Origin: Bauldia sp.
Lineage (GTDB): Bacteria; Pseudomonadota; Alphaproteobacteria; Rhizobiales; Kaistiaceae
Direction: 5' to 3'
Assembly: GCA_026126065.1 (NCBI GenBank)
Contig: JAHCJY010000002.1
Span: 434,001-498,000 of the forward strand
DNA length: 64,000 nt
The position numbers and the translations under genes are program-made. Numbering within the stretch: position 1 is the first letter of the stretch; every line of letters starts with the position of its first letter. Positions 27,402 to 37,884 of this stretch are shown in pieces. The notes below the pieces were generated by a model. The model did no database searches. It saw only the letters and a program-made list of their open reading frames with translations, and was not told the origin of the DNA.

Positions 27402-28361
27402 CTACTGAGCGACGAATGTCCTGAACTGGCCGACGAACGCATCGCCGATGGCGTTCCCTGTCCGGTAGAGGTCCTGGGACTGCATGTACCAGAGGTGACC
27501 CTCGGTCGGGTCTTCCACCAGATGGACCACGGGGTGCTCGTCGGGCAGCTGCGCCAGCACATAGGGCGTGTCGACGATCTGGTCGGTCCCACCCACCGAG
27601 ATCAGGATGGGATGGGAGATGAGCGCGAACGCCGAAGTTCCGCCCTGGCGGTAGGTTCGCTCCACCTCCTGCGCCAGCCGGTGCACCTCCACTGCGCCAC
27701 GGGCGGAAAGGTCGAAATGGTCGACCTCACAGATCTGGGTGTCGCCGAGCGAACTCCTGCGGATGCCGAGGAGAGCGCCGAGGTCGGACTCGACGACGGC
27801 CCTCGGCTGGAGCTTCCAGGCCGGCGCGAGAAGCACGAGCCGGTCGATCGCATCCGGGCTCTCGAGCGCAAGGCGCGACGCGAGCAGGCCGCCGAGCGAA
27901 TAGCCGGCCACGATGACCCGGTCGCCGAGTGCCTGCGCGATGGCCAGCGACTGCTGCGCCTGCGCGATCCACTGGTCGAACGTGGCGTCGTCGAGCGCGT
28001 CCATGTTCTGGTCGAAATGCCCGGCGAGCCGGGGCGCGATGATGTTCACGTCGGTGCCGAACATGTCCATCAGCGGCTGCATCTGGGCCGGGTTGCCGGC
28101 GTAGCCGTGAAGGACCAGGACGACAGTACCCGTCCGGCGCCCGGTCAGATGCTGGGTCGAATCAACGGCCGCCGAACATGCGGCCGGCTGCGCAGCCTTG
28201 AAGGCTTCCCACGCCGTGACCGCGGCCCCGTAGGACCCCGGGACCGCCGCGCCCTGCTTGGTGCCCGCCATCGGACCCGCGAGAACCGAACTGGCGGCCA
28301 TCGTCGCGATCGCGACGGACAGCAGCAGAGAGCGGGCAATGGCGTGCTTGAACGGTCTCAT
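27402..28361 (-). CDS. Secreted alpha/beta hydrolase
   Basis: 319 residues with a cleavable signal peptide (about 28 residues ending SSVLAG). The alpha/beta hydrolase fold shows the oxyanion strand VVLVLHGYAGNP, the nucleophile elbow GYSLGG, an acid in SVGGTDQIV and the catalytic His in EGHLW. It resembles carboxylesterase/lysophospholipase-like enzymes, but the substrate is unknown. It stands alone on the minus strand between the ycjXF pair and murC. Confidence 0.85.
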   Translation of the reverse strand: MRPFKHAIARSLLLSVAIATMAASSVLAGPMAGTKQGAAVPGSYGAAVTAWEAFKAAQPAACSAAVDSTQHLTGRRTGTVVLVLHGYAGNPAQMQPLMDMFGTDVNIIAPRLAGHFDQNMDALDDATFDQWIAQAQQSLAIAQALGDRVIVAGYSLGGLLASRLALESPDAIDRLVLLAPAWKLQPRAVVESDLGALLGIRRSSLGDTQICEVDHFDLSARGAVEVHRLAQEVERTYRQGGTSAFALISHPILISVGGTDQIVDTPYVLAQLPDEHPVVHLVEDPTEGHLWYMQSQDLYRTGNAIGDAFVGQFRTFVAQ

Positions 28362-28493
28362 GCTGCAATTCCTCCGGGCAACACCGATTGGTCGTTCTAC
28401 CGGGAAGAGGCTGACAAATCGTAAGCGGCCCGCCGCGTCACCTGCCTGTCCGTCGTCGAGTCGCCGCCGGAGTCGGCAAGACCGGTGCAGGAC

Positions 28494-29900
28494 CTAGCGC
28501 GGTAGCGCCGCGAGATCCTTCGGCAGGCTGTTTGCCCACTGCGTGATGTTGCCGGCGCCGAGGAGGACGACGTAGTCGCCCGGCCGTGCCGTCGCGGCAA
28601 TCTCCTGCGCGAGGATCTCGGGCCCGCCAAGCGGCCGCGCATCGCGGTGACCGTGCAGGCGAAGTCCCTCGACAAGGCGGTCCCGGTCGATGCCTTCGAT
28701 GGGCGCCTCCCCGGCGGCATAGACCGGCGCGACGAAGACGGTATCAGCCGTGTTGAACGCGGTGCAGAATCCGTCGAACAGGTCGCGGAGCCGCGAGTAG
28801 CGGTGCGGCTGGACCACTGCGATGACCCGCCCCCCCGTCGATGCCCGCGCCGCCCGCAACACCGCGGCGATCTCAACCGGGTGGTGGCCGTAGTCGTCGA
28901 AGATCTCGACGCCATTCCAGCTTCCGGTGTGGGTGAAGCGGCGCTTGACGCCGGAGAATGCCGCCAGCCCCTTCCGGATCGCATCGCCCGTCATGCCGAG
29001 CTGCCGCGCGATGGCAATTGCGCCCGTGGCGTTCTGGACGTTGTGCTCGCCGGGCATCGGCAGGACGAGGTTTTCGATCGTCTCCACGCGACCCGTCGTC
29101 CGGTCCCGGATCACGGCCTCGAAGTGCTGGTCGAGCCCCTTTGTCACGAGGCCGCTGTAGCGGACATCAGCCTGCGGGTTGGCGCCGTACGTGATGATGC
29201 GGCGATCCTCGATCCGGCCGACCAGCGCCTGCACCTCGGGATGATCGGCGCACATCACGGCGAAGCCGTAGAACGGCACGTTCTCGACGAACTGGCGGAA
29301 CGCGTCGCGAACCCGGTCGAACGTGCCGTAGTGGTCGAGGTGTTCCGGGTCGATGTTGGTGACGAGGGCGATGTCGGCCGGCAGCTTCACGAACGTCCCG
29401 TCCGACTCGTCGGCTTCGACGATCATCCACTCCCCGTCGCCCATGCGCGCGTTCGAGCCATAGGCGTTGATGATGCCGCCATTGATGACGGTGGGATCGA
29501 ATCCGCCAGCATCCAGGACGGCGGCGATGATGGAGGTGGTCGTCGTCTTGCCGTGCGTGCCGGCAACGGCGATGGCCGATTTCAGGCGCATCAGTTCCGC
29601 CAGCATCTCCGCGCGGCGGACGACCGGCAGCAGCCGCTCGCGCGCTGCCTGAAGCTCCGGATTGTCGCGCTTGATGGCCGAGGACACGACGACGACCTGC
29701 GCCTCGCCGAGGTTCGCCGCTGCGTGGCCGACCGCGACCGGAATGCCCTTGCCACGGAGGCGGGCGACATTGGCGCTCTCCGCCACGTCCGAGCCTTGCA
29801 CGCGGTAGCCGAGCGTCACCATCGCCTCGGCGATGCCGCTCATGCCAATGCCGCCGATGCCGACGAAGTGGATCGGCCCGATGTCGAGGGACATCTTCAT
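28494..29900 (-). CDS. murC: MurC, UDP-MurNAc--L-alanine ligase
   Basis: Cytoplasmic ligase that adds the first amino acid of the stem peptide. 468 residues; Rossmann start [16 protein letters not shown]-loop [10 protein letters not shown] at residues 114-123, the central [13 protein letters not shown], and the C-terminal domain with [10 protein letters not shown] and [12 protein letters not shown]. The ATG at 29900 overlaps the murG stop as ATGA. In this chromosome the dcw run stops here; the next gene downstream is an unrelated hydrolase on the same strand. Confidence 0.98.
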   Translation of the reverse strand: MKMSLDIGPIHFVGIGGIGMSGIAEAMVTLGYRVQGSDVAESANVARLRGKGIPVAVGHAAANLGEAQVVVVSSAIKRDNPELQAARERLLPVVRRAEMLAELMRLKSAIAVAGTHGKTTTTSIIAAVLDAGGFDPTVINGGIINAYGSNARMGDGEWMIVEADESDGTFVKLPADIALVTNIDPEHLDHYGTFDRVRDAFRQFVENVPFYGFAVMCADHPEVQALVGRIEDRRIITYGANPQADVRYSGLVTKGLDQHFEAVIRDRTTGRVETIENLVLPMPGEHNVQNATGAIAIARQLGMTGDAIRKGLAAFSGVKRRFTHTGSWNGVEIFDDYGHHPVEIAAVLRAARASTGGRVIAVVQPHRYSRLRDLFDGFCTAFNTADTVFVAPVYAAGEAPIEGIDRDRLVEGLRLHGHRDARPLGGPEILAQEIAATARPGDYVVLLGAGNITQWANSLPKDLAALPR

Positions 29901-31039
29901 GCGCCGGCTCCATTGCTGGCGGCCGCGCCGCCGACTTTTCCACGTGCGGCCTGTCGGGCGACCTCCTCGACGAGATCGGCAAGCCGTTCCGCGCCGTCGT
30001 CGACACCTGCGGCCTTCGAGGCTGCCGCCGCGCGGCGAAGCCGGCTCGGATCTTCGAGGAGCGCCCCGAGTTCGGCTGCAAGCGACCGGCCGTCGAGCGT
30101 TCGTTCGTCCAGCATCCAGCCGCCGCCTGCTGTGACCAATGTCTGAGCGTTGGCGCGCTGGTCCTGGTCGATCGCGCCCGGGAGCGGGATCATGATCGCC
30201 GGCCGGCCGATGACTGCGAGCTCCGACACTGTCGAGGCACCGGCGCGCGACAGGACCAGATGACTTTCGGCGATCAGCGCCGGAAGGTTGTTGAAGAACG
30301 GCGCGAGACGGACCTCGAGGTTGAGACCGCGATAGATGGCATCGACCCGGTCCATGTCCTCGGGCCGGCACTGCTGGACGAGCATGAGCCGGCCGCGCAG
30401 CTCCGGCCGAAGCCGGCTGACCGCCTCGGGCACGACATCGGACAGGAAGCGTGCGCCTTGGCTGCCACCGAACACAAGAAGCCTCAGCGCGCCGCCATCG
30501 TCGAGCGCCGGATACGGCACCCGTGCCGCGTCGCGCACGGCCGGCCGCACCGGGTTCCCGGTGAGCACGGCCTTGGCGGCGAGATTGGGCGACAGTTTTA
30601 GCGCCGTGGTCGCCGTGGCGATCCTGGTGACGCGCGAGGCGAGGAAGCGGTTGGCGCGGCCGAGCACGGCGTTCTGGTCGTGGACGATCGTGGGAACGCC
30701 GCGCATTCGTGCCGCGAGGATCGGCGGCACCGTCGGATATCCGCCGAAGCCGACGGCGACCGCCGGTTTCACGCGGCCGATGAGGCGGAGCGCGCGAACG
30801 AGCCCGCCGCCGAGCTTCAGTGCCGCGCGGGCCTTGCCCGCGATGCCGCGGCCCGACGGCGTCGCGGACGGCACAATATGGATCGCCTCTGCGGGAAACT
30901 CCGCGCCATAGCCCCTGGCGCGGTGATCCGTGGCGAGTTCGACGCGCCAGCCACGCGCAATGAGCGCCTTCGCGGCGGCCTCGGCCGGAAAGAGATGCCC
31001 GCCGGTTCCGCCGGCGCAAAGAAGCACTGTTCGCGTCAT
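29897..31039 (-). CDS. murG: MurG, lipid II-forming GlcNAc transferase
   Basis: Peripheral membrane glycosyltransferase that adds GlcNAc to lipid I. 380 residues; N-terminal G-loop [34 protein letters not shown], the second G-loop [12 protein letters not shown] and the donor-site [24 protein letters not shown]. The ATG at 31039 is preceded by GGCGGC. A 268-base spacer containing a repeat element separates it from ftsW, the only large gap in the upstream half of the cluster. Confidence 0.98.
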   Translation of the reverse strand: MTRTVLLCAGGTGGHLFPAEAAAKALIARGWRVELATDHRARGYGAEFPAEAIHIVPSATPSGRGIAGKARAALKLGGGLVRALRLIGRVKPAVAVGFGGYPTVPPILAARMRGVPTIVHDQNAVLGRANRFLASRVTRIATATTALKLSPNLAAKAVLTGNPVRPAVRDAARVPYPALDDGGALRLLVFGGSQGARFLSDVVPEAVSRLRPELRGRLMLVQQCRPEDMDRVDAIYRGLNLEVRLAPFFNNLPALIAESHLVLSRAGASTVSELAVIGRPAIMIPLPGAIDQDQRANAQTLVTAGGGWMLDERTLDGRSLAAELGALLEDPSRLRRAAAASKAAGVDDGAERLADLVEEVARQAARGKVGGAAASNGAGA

Positions 31040-31067
31040 TGAGCCGCCGATTCCGTTTCCGAAGAAA

Positions 31068-31262
31068 CTCCCTCCCACCTGCGGGGAGGGCTTTCGGTCT
31101 TGGGGCCGCAGGGAGCGTAGCGACCGAGGCCCCTAGACCGGAAGGGCGGGGTCTGTCGGCCCCGCCCCGGGCGCTCGCGCTGCCGGAAAACCCCACCCTC
31201 TTCTTCTAGGCTCCCTCGCGGGTCGCCAAGAAGAAAAGCCCTCCCCACAAGGGGGAGGGAGC
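31068..31262. repeat. Palindromic insertion-like element between murG and ftsW
   Basis: About 195 bases with terminal inverted repeats: the left end CTCCCTCCCACCTGCGGGGA and the right end, read on the other strand, TCCCTCCCCCTTGTGGGGA, both continuing into GGGCTTTC / GGGCTTTTC. Each end is itself a hairpin (CCCTCCC with GGGGAGGG), and the middle holds further GC-rich dyads (GGGGCGGGGC-type). It has no coding capacity and resembles miniature palindromic elements of rhizobial genomes. Confidence 0.7.
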
Positions 31263-31307
31263 CGTGTATTCCGGGATTGAGCCGCCGAAGCGGCACCGCG
31301 AAAAGCG

Positions 31308-32465
31308 TCATGCCGAGTTCGGGACGCCGCCGGGGACGCCAGCCTCGCGACGTGCGCGGCTGCCCTGCGGCCGCCGGCGCGTCAGCGCGAGGACGAGGCC
31401 CATCGAAATGGCGATCGCGAACATCGAGGAGCCGCCATAGGAGATGAACGGCAGCGTCATGCCCTTGGACGGCATCAGGTTGATGTTCACCGCCATGTTG
31501 ATGATCGACTGGATGCCGAACAGGATCAGGAGGCCGGCCGAGGCGATGCGCGCAAAGGCATCCTCGGTTCTCATCGTGCGTAGAAGGCCGCGGATCACCA
31601 CGAAGGCGAAGACCGACACCAGGAGGATGGCCAGGATCAGGCCGAATTCCTCCGCTGCCACGGCGAAGATGTAGTCGGTGTGCGAATCCGGCAGGACGCG
31701 CTTCACCGTGCCCTCGCCGGGGCCGACCCCGAGCCAGCCGCCATTGACGAACGCCTCGATGGCGCGGTCGACCTGATAGGTATCGCCCGTCGACGGATCG
31801 AGGAAGCGGTCGATGCGGCTCGCGACGTGCGGGATCGTGGTGTAGGCGAGGAGCACGCCGCCGGCGCCCGCGCCCCCGATGAGGGCGATCCAGAACCACG
31901 GCATCCCCGCCAGGAAGAACACCGACCCCCAGGCTATGACGATCAGGATCGTCTGCCCGAAATCGGGCTGGGCGATGAGGAGCGCGCAGACCATCGCAAG
32001 GAGGAGGAGCGCGAAGAGGTTGCCGTTGATCTCCCTGTTCCGGCTCGTCTCGGTGAAGAGCCAGGCACACAGGACCACGAACGCCGGCTTCATGTATTCG
32101 GATGGCTGCAGCGAGAAGCCGGCCACGTCGATCCAGCGCCGCGAGCCATTGACCTCAACGCCGATGACGAGGGTCAGCATCATCATGCCGACCATGCCGA
32201 CGAACATGATCAGCGCCAGCCGCCGCGCGAGGCGCGGCGTCAGGAACGACGTCGCAATCATCAGCGCGATCGTCGGCAGGAAGAAGAAGAGGTGCCGCTT
32301 CACGAAGTGGAACGTGTCGTAGCCGAGGCGCTCGGCGACGGGCGGACTGCCGGCAAGCGACAGGAGCACGCCGCCGACGAGGAGGACGACGAGCGCGACG
32401 AGGAGGACCTTGTCGACTGTCCACCACCACTCCGAGAAGGCGCTGCGTTCGGCTCTGGAGACCAT
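31308..32465 (-). CDS. ftsW: FtsW, septal peptidoglycan polymerase (SEDS)
   Basis: 385 residues, about ten membrane helices. SEDS-family landmarks: NGSRRWIDVAGFSLQPSEYMKP, the catalytic-region LIAQPDFGQTILIV with the essential Asp, VNGGWLGVGPGEG, HTDYIFAVAAEEFGL and MPSKGMTLPFISYGGSS. It polymerises lipid II together with FtsI. The ATG at 32465 overlaps the murD stop by one base (TGATG). Confidence 0.98.
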   Translation of the reverse strand: MVSRAERSAFSEWWWTVDKVLLVALVVLLVGGVLLSLAGSPPVAERLGYDTFHFVKRHLFFFLPTIALMIATSFLTPRLARRLALIMFVGMVGMMMLTLVIGVEVNGSRRWIDVAGFSLQPSEYMKPAFVVLCAWLFTETSRNREINGNLFALLLLAMVCALLIAQPDFGQTILIVIAWGSVFFLAGMPWFWIALIGGAGAGGVLLAYTTIPHVASRIDRFLDPSTGDTYQVDRAIEAFVNGGWLGVGPGEGTVKRVLPDSHTDYIFAVAAEEFGLILAILLVSVFAFVVIRGLLRTMRTEDAFARIASAGLLILFGIQSIINMAVNINLMPSKGMTLPFISYGGSSMFAIAISMGLVLALTRRRPQGSRARREAGVPGGVPNSA

Positions 32466-33865
32466 CAGGCGGCCACTCCCCGCCGGGTCATGCCCGGCAG
32501 CGCCGCAACGAGCGTCCGGAACACGTCGCCGCGGTGTTCGAAGTTGCTGAACTGGTCGAACGAGGCGCATGCCGGCGACAGCAGCACGACGGCCTCGGGC
32601 GAGGCATCGGCCTGCGCCACGGCCGACGCCGCGGCGGTCGCCGCCTCGAGGGTTCCGACGATCTCGAAAGGCACTTGCCCCTCCAACACGCCGGCGAACG
32701 CCCCCGCCGCCTCCCCGATGAGGAAGGCCCTGGCGATCTTGGGAAAGTACGGTTCGAGCCCGGTGAGCCCGTCCGTCTTCTGCCGGCCGCCCACAATCCA
32801 ATAGATATGGTTAAAGGAAGCTAACGCTTTCGCTGCCGCGTCGGCATTTGTCGCCTTGGAATCATTGACGTATACGACGTGCCCGCGCCGGCCGACCTCC
32901 TCCATCCGGTGCGGCAGGCCGGGGAAGCTGCGAAGACCGGTGGCAATTATCTCCCTTGGTATGCCGAGCGCCAGCATGACCGCCACAGCCGCCGCCGCGT
33001 TCTGGGCGTTGTGAGCTCCTCGCAGCGACGGGATACCGCCGAGCGCGGCGATCGGCTCGGCGGCCCCGTTGGTGATCGCGATGATCGTTCCGTCGCGTAC
33101 CGTCACGCCATGGGCCAGCGTCTGCTTCTGCGAGATGCGCACGACATTGCCGTCGGCCTGGTCGATGTGGTCGGCGATCAGCGCGCAGTCGACGTCGTCG
33201 ACTCCGACGATGGCAAGCTCGGATGCCTCCGGCAGCCGCGCCTTCACCTCGGCGTAGCGCTTGAACGTGCCGTGGCGGTCGAGATGGTCGGGGCTGAGGT
33301 TGAGGAGGATGCCGATCGTCGGCCGGAGGCTGGGCGCCGTCTCGATCTGGTAGGACGAGCATTCGAGCACATGGAACCGCCCGGTCGCCGGCGGCTCCAG
33401 TGACAGTGTCGCGGTGCCGATATTGCCTCCGAGTTGCACGTCCCGCCCCGCCGCCGAGAGGAGATGGGCGATCAAGGCGGTCGTCGTCGACTTACCGTTG
33501 GTGCCGGTGATCGCAACGAACGGAGCGTCCGGCGCATGACGCGCCCGCTCGATCGAGAAGATCTCGAGGTCGCCGATGATCGGGACGCCAGCCTCCTCCG
33601 CCTTGCGCACCGTCCAGTGCGGAGCGGGATGGGTCAGCGGCACGCCGGGCGCGAGCACCAGCGCCGCCATGCCGCCCCATTCGATCTCGTTGAGGTCGAG
33701 GACGGTGAGCCCTTCGGCCGCGGCCGCCGCGCGCGACGCCTCGGCATCGTCCCAGCAGACCGGTGCGGCGCCTCCCGCGGCAAGCGACTTCGCGCTCGCA
33801 ATCCCGCTCCTGCCGAGACCGAAGACGGCGACCCTGCGGCCGCGGAAGGAGGTCGCGGGGATCAT
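32465..33865 (-). CDS. murD: MurD, UDP-MurNAc-L-Ala--D-glutamate ligase
   Basis: 466 residues. N-terminal [13 protein letters not shown]-loop [10 protein letters not shown] at about residues 121-130, the [19 protein letters not shown] region with the carbamylated-lysine position, HRMEEVG and [10 protein letters not shown], and a C-terminal [12 protein letters not shown] typical of MurD. Cytoplasmic. The ATG at 33865 overlaps the mraY stop as ATGA. Confidence 0.98.
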   Translation of the reverse strand: MIPATSFRGRRVAVFGLGRSGIASAKSLAAGGAAPVCWDDAEASRAAAAAEGLTVLDLNEIEWGGMAALVLAPGVPLTHPAPHWTVRKAEEAGVPIIGDLEIFSIERARHAPDAPFVAITGTNGKSTTTALIAHLLSAAGRDVQLGGNIGTATLSLEPPATGRFHVLECSSYQIETAPSLRPTIGILLNLSPDHLDRHGTFKRYAEVKARLPEASELAIVGVDDVDCALIADHIDQADGNVVRISQKQTLAHGVTVRDGTIIAITNGAAEPIAALGGIPSLRGAHNAQNAAAAVAVMLALGIPREIIATGLRSFPGLPHRMEEVGRRGHVVYVNDSKATNADAAAKALASFNHIYWIVGGRQKTDGLTGLEPYFPKIARAFLIGEAAGAFAGVLEGQVPFEIVGTLEAATAAASAVAQADASPEAVVLLSPACASFDQFSNFEHRGDVFRTLVAALPGMTRRGVAA

Positions 33866-34953
33866 CGGAGCTTCAGGCTCGACAGGCCGATGAGCGCAAG
33901 CACGACCGCGATGATCCAGAACCGGATCACGATCTGTGGTTCGGTCCAGCCCATCTGTTCGAAGTGATGGTGGATCGGCGCCATCCTGAAGACGCGCCTC
34001 CCGAACATCTTGAACGACGCCACCTGGATCATGACGGACGCGGTCTCGAGCACGAACAGGCCGCCGACGACGAGCGCCACGAGTTCGTGCTTGGTCGCGA
34101 CCGCGATGGCGCCCAGCATGCCGCCGAGCGCCAGCGAGCCGGTGTCGCCCATGAAGATGGCCGCCGGCGGGGCGTTGAACCACAGGAAGCCGAGGCCTGC
34201 GCCGAGCACCGCGCCGCACAGCACGGCCAGTTCGCCCGTGCCGACGACAAAATGGAGCTGCAGGTAGTCGGAATAGATCGCGTTGCCGACGAGATAGGCC
34301 AGGACGCCGAACGTGGCGAGGGCGATCATCGCCGGCACGATCGCAAGGCCGTCGAGACCGTCGGTGAGGTTCACCGCGTTGCCGAAGCCGGTGATGATGA
34401 ACGCGCCGAACGGCACGAAGAACCAGCCGAGATTGACGACCCATTCGTTGACGAACGGAAGCGCGAGGCCGTCGGCGAGCAACGGATCCTCGCCCACGCT
34501 CATCAGCACCCACGCGGCGATGCCGCCGACGGCGAACTCGAGCAGGAGACGGAGCCTGCCGGAAAAGCCGGTGTTCGCCTTGGCCCGCCTGACCTTCAGG
34601 AGATCGTCGTAGAAGCCGATGAGCCCGAAGGCGACCGTCACGCCGAGCACGGTCCAGAGGTAGACGTTCCGGAGGTCCGCCCAGAGCAGCGTCGACACGA
34701 GCAGGCCCGACAGGATCATCAGGCCGCCCATCGTGGGCGTACCCTTCTTCGTCAGAAGGTGCCCCGCCGGCCCGTCCTCGCGGATCGGCTGGCCCTTGCC
34801 CTGGCGCACACGGAGCGCTGCGATGATGGCAGGCCCGAAAAGGAAGACGAAGAGAAGCGCCGTAAGCGCGGCAGCGCCGGTACGGAAGGTGATGTAGCTG
34901 ACGACGTTCCGCCCGGGGAAGTCCGCGAGCAGCTCCGCCAGGAAGACCAGCAT
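33862..34953 (-). CDS. mraY: MraY, phospho-MurNAc-pentapeptide transferase
   Basis: 363 residues, ten predicted membrane helices. Family motifs: the cytoplasmic loop [22 protein letters not shown] with the paired aspartates, [14 protein letters not shown], and [12 protein letters not shown]. It makes lipid I from UDP-MurNAc-pentapeptide and undecaprenyl phosphate. The start at 34953 overlaps the murF stop by one base. Confidence 0.98.
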   Translation of the reverse strand: MLVFLAELLADFPGRNVVSYITFRTGAAALTALLFVFLFGPAIIAALRVRQGKGQPIREDGPAGHLLTKKGTPTMGGLMILSGLLVSTLLWADLRNVYLWTVLGVTVAFGLIGFYDDLLKVRRAKANTGFSGRLRLLLEFAVGGIAAWVLMSVGEDPLLADGLALPFVNEWVVNLGWFFVPFGAFIITGFGNAVNLTDGLDGLAIVPAMIALATFGVLAYLVGNAIYSDYLQLHFVVGTGELAVLCGAVLGAGLGFLWFNAPPAAIFMGDTGSLALGGMLGAIAVATKHELVALVVGGLFVLETASVMIQVASFKMFGRRVFRMAPIHHHFEQMGWTEPQIVIRFWIIAVVLALIGLSSLKLR

Positions 34954-36395
34954 CAGTTCGCCCCTTCGGCCACCCCGAGCGGGCGGGGTGCAAAGCGCCG
35001 CTTCAACGATTCGACCAGCGGCCCCATCCGGCTGCCGTTGGAACCCTTGACCATGATGACGTCCTCCGGAGCGATCGCCTCCGCGAGGGCCGATTCGAGT
35101 TCGGTGGCCGATCCGGCATAGACGGCCCGGCGGTCGGGCGGCAAGGCCTCCCACAGCGCCTTCATGCGCGGACCCGCCAGAAAGACCGCATCCGTACCGG
35201 CGTCGACGACGGGCTCCGCGAGGCCGGCATGGAGCGCGAGTTCCTCGGCGCCGAGCTCAAGCATGTCGCCGAGCACTGCTATGCGGCGGCCGCCCGGCCC
35301 GGGTTGCGCCTGGGCAAGGACTTCGAGAGCCGCGCGCATCGATGCGGGATTGGCGTTGTAGCTCTCGTCGATGACCGTGGCGCTGCCTTCGCCGACCTGG
35401 ATCGTCGAGCGTTCGCCCCTGCCCTTGCCGGCGTGGAAGCCGGCGAGGCCCGCCGCCACGTTTTCCGGGTCGGCGCCGATCGCGGCGGCGGCGGCGAGCA
35501 CCGCGAGGCTGTTCTGGATCAGGTGCCGCCCGGGAGCTCCGAGACTGTAGGTAATCTCGCGTCCGAGGATCGTCGCCGAAACCGTTGATCCATCGGCATC
35601 GAGAACGAAATCGTCGAGCCGGGCCTCCGCCTCCGGATGCGCCCCGAAGCCGACGATATGCTTGATGCCGAGTTCGATGGCGACGCGACGCAGGAGATCG
35701 AAATAGCCGTTGTCGCGGTTGAGGACGGCGGTTCCGCCGGGATCGAGCCCGGTGAGGATCTCGGCCTTCGCGAAGGCGATGTCCTCAACGCTCGCAAACG
35801 CCTCGAGGTGGACCGGCTCGACGGTCGTCACGATCGCGGCGTGGGGACGGACGAGGCCGACCAGCGGCGCGATCTCGCCGGCATGGTTCATCCCGATCTC
35901 GAACACGCCGAAGGCCGCGTCGGCCGGCATGCGCGCAAGCGTGAGCGGCACGCCCCAGTGATTGTTGAACGACGCGGGCGCGCCGTGGGTCGGCAAGATG
36001 CCGCCGAGCGCCCGCAGCAGCATGTCCTTGGTGCTCGTCTTGCCGACGCTTCCCGTGACCGCCACGATCTTCGCGCGGCTCCGCACCCGCGCTGCCTGAG
36101 CCAGGCCGCGAAGCGCCTCCATCACGTCGTCGACGACGATCATCGAGCCCGTGACGCGACCGAGCGCCGGCAGCCGGGCGTTGGAGACGACTGCCGTCGC
36201 CGCGCCATGCGCGAGCGCGGAGCTGACGAAGGCGTGGCCGTCGAAGCGGTCGCCTCGGATGGCGAAGAATGCATCGCCCGGCAGCAGCGTGCGGCTGTCG
36301 ATGGCGATCCCGTCGACAGACCTCGGCTCGGCGCCGACCGGCCGCCCCCGCGTCGCCGCGACGATCTCGCCGAAGGTCCAGAGCGCATCCGTCAT
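34953..36395 (-). CDS. murF: MurF, D-Ala-D-Ala-adding ligase
   Basis: 480 residues. [16 protein letters not shown] near residue 33, P-loop [10 protein letters not shown] at about 114-123, [26 protein letters not shown], and [15 protein letters not shown] in the second half. Adds the Ddl product to the tripeptide precursor. ATGA overlap with the murE stop. Confidence 0.98.
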   Translation of the reverse strand: MTDALWTFGEIVAATRGRPVGAEPRSVDGIAIDSRTLLPGDAFFAIRGDRFDGHAFVSSALAHGAATAVVSNARLPALGRVTGSMIVVDDVMEALRGLAQAARVRSRAKIVAVTGSVGKTSTKDMLLRALGGILPTHGAPASFNNHWGVPLTLARMPADAAFGVFEIGMNHAGEIAPLVGLVRPHAAIVTTVEPVHLEAFASVEDIAFAKAEILTGLDPGGTAVLNRDNGYFDLLRRVAIELGIKHIVGFGAHPEAEARLDDFVLDADGSTVSATILGREITYSLGAPGRHLIQNSLAVLAAAAAIGADPENVAAGLAGFHAGKGRGERSTIQVGEGSATVIDESYNANPASMRAALEVLAQAQPGPGGRRIAVLGDMLELGAEELALHAGLAEPVVDAGTDAVFLAGPRMKALWEALPPDRRAVYAGSATELESALAEAIAPEDVIMVKGSNGSRMGPLVESLKRRFAPRPLGVAEGAN

Positions 36396-37867
36396 GAGGC
36401 CACCTTGCGGAGCGCGTCGCGGACCGCGTCGTGATCCGAAAACGGGAGCACTGTGCTCCCGACGATCTGTCCCGTCTCGTGTCCCTTGCCGGCAATGCAC
36501 AGGACGTCGCCCGGCTCGAGCATGGCGATCGCCTGCGCGATGGCGATGCCGCGTCCGCCGATCTCGATCGCTCCCTGTGCCCCGCCGAGCACCGCCCGGC
36601 GGATCGCCGCGGGATCCTCGCTGCGCGGATTGTCGTCCGTTACGATCACCATGTCCGCCGCCTCCGCCGCCGCGGCCCCCATGAGCGGGCGCTTGCCCGG
36701 GTCGCGGTCGCCGCCCGCGCCGAGGACGACGATCAGCCGGCCGCGCGTCATCGGCCGCAGCGCGCCGAGCGCGGCCCGGACCGCTTCGGGCTTGTGGGCA
36801 TAGTCGATGAAGATCGCAGCGCCATTGACCTCGCCGACCTTGTCGAGGCGTCCTGGAGCTCCCTGCAGGCCGTCGAGGGCGCCAATCGCGGTCTCGGCCG
36901 CGATGCCCGCGCCGATGGCGAGAGCCGCCGCGACGAGCGCGTTCTCCGCCTGGAACGCGCCGGCGAGCGGCAGCCGCACCCGCATTGGCCGCCCGAACGC
37001 GTCGAGGGTAAGCACCTGCGCCAGCCCGTCCGTCGCAAGGCTTTCGAGGCGGATGTCCCCGCCCCTCCTGCCGACCGTGATGAGGCGGCACCCATCCGGC
37101 ACCGCCGCCACGACGTCCGTGGCGACGGCGCTGTCGGCGTTGATGACGGCGGTGGCGCCCTCGGGGAGAAGGTCGCGGAACAGCCGGAGCTTTGCAGCCA
37201 GGTAGTCGGCAAGCGACGGATGGTAGTCGAGATGGTCCCGCCCGAGATTGGTGAACCCGGCGGCGGCGAGCCGGAGCCCGTCGAGCCGATGCTGATCGAG
37301 CCCATGGCTGGATGCCTCGATGGCCACATGCTCCACGCCTTCCCGGCTGAGCCGGTCGAGCGTCTGGTGGAGCTTCACCGGGTCCGGCGTCGTGAGGCCG
37401 CCCGGATAGGCCCGGCCGCGATCGACGAGGCCGATCGTGCCCAGGCTCGCCGCCGGATGGCCCGCGGCCTCGAAGATCTGGCGCGTGAACACCGCAACCG
37501 AGGTCTTGCCGCTCGTTCCGGTAACGGCGACGAGACGGTCGGGCTGGCGCGGGTAGAAGCGCGCCGCGGCCAGCGCGAGCGAATGACGGGGCTCGGGCGA
37601 CGCCAGCACGGGAATGGCCGCGACGGGCGGCAGCACATCGCTTCCGACCACCACGGCCGCGGCGCCCGCGGCGATCGCATCGGTCACGAAACGGGAACCG
37701 TCATCGCGGGTGCCGCGCAGCGCGACGAAGAGAAAGCCGGGTTCGACCAGTCGTGAATCGGCTGTCACGCCAGTGATGGGGATGCCTGCGTCGCCGCCCG
37801 CCCCCTCCACCAGTTCCCCCAGCCGGACCGGGCTCCCGCCCCGTCCCTCCGTCCCGATTCGATCCAT
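36392..37867 (-). CDS. murE: MurE, meso-diaminopimelate-adding ligase
   Basis: 491 residues. ADSRLVEPGFLFVALRG near residue 36, P-loop GTSGKTS at 117-123, EASSHGLDQHRLDG, the LGRDHLDYHPSL region, DYAHKPEAV, and the specificity motif DDNPRSEDP, in which DNPR marks meso-diaminopimelate as the amino acid added. The gap to ftsI upstream is only 17 bases, so it is still in the same transcription unit. Confidence 0.98.
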   Translation of the reverse strand: MDRIGTEGRGGSPVRLGELVEGAGGDAGIPITGVTADSRLVEPGFLFVALRGTRDDGSRFVTDAIAAGAAAVVVGSDVLPPVAAIPVLASPEPRHSLALAAARFYPRQPDRLVAVTGTSGKTSVAVFTRQIFEAAGHPAASLGTIGLVDRGRAYPGGLTTPDPVKLHQTLDRLSREGVEHVAIEASSHGLDQHRLDGLRLAAAGFTNLGRDHLDYHPSLADYLAAKLRLFRDLLPEGATAVINADSAVATDVVAAVPDGCRLITVGRRGGDIRLESLATDGLAQVLTLDAFGRPMRVRLPLAGAFQAENALVAAALAIGAGIAAETAIGALDGLQGAPGRLDKVGEVNGAAIFIDYAHKPEAVRAALGALRPMTRGRLIVVLGAGGDRDPGKRPLMGAAAAEAADMVIVTDDNPRSEDPAAIRRAVLGGAQGAIEIGGRGIAIAQAIAMLEPGDVLCIAGKGHETGQIVGSTVLPFSDHDAVRDALRKVAS

Positions 37868-37884
37868 GGCCGCGTTGTGGCCGC

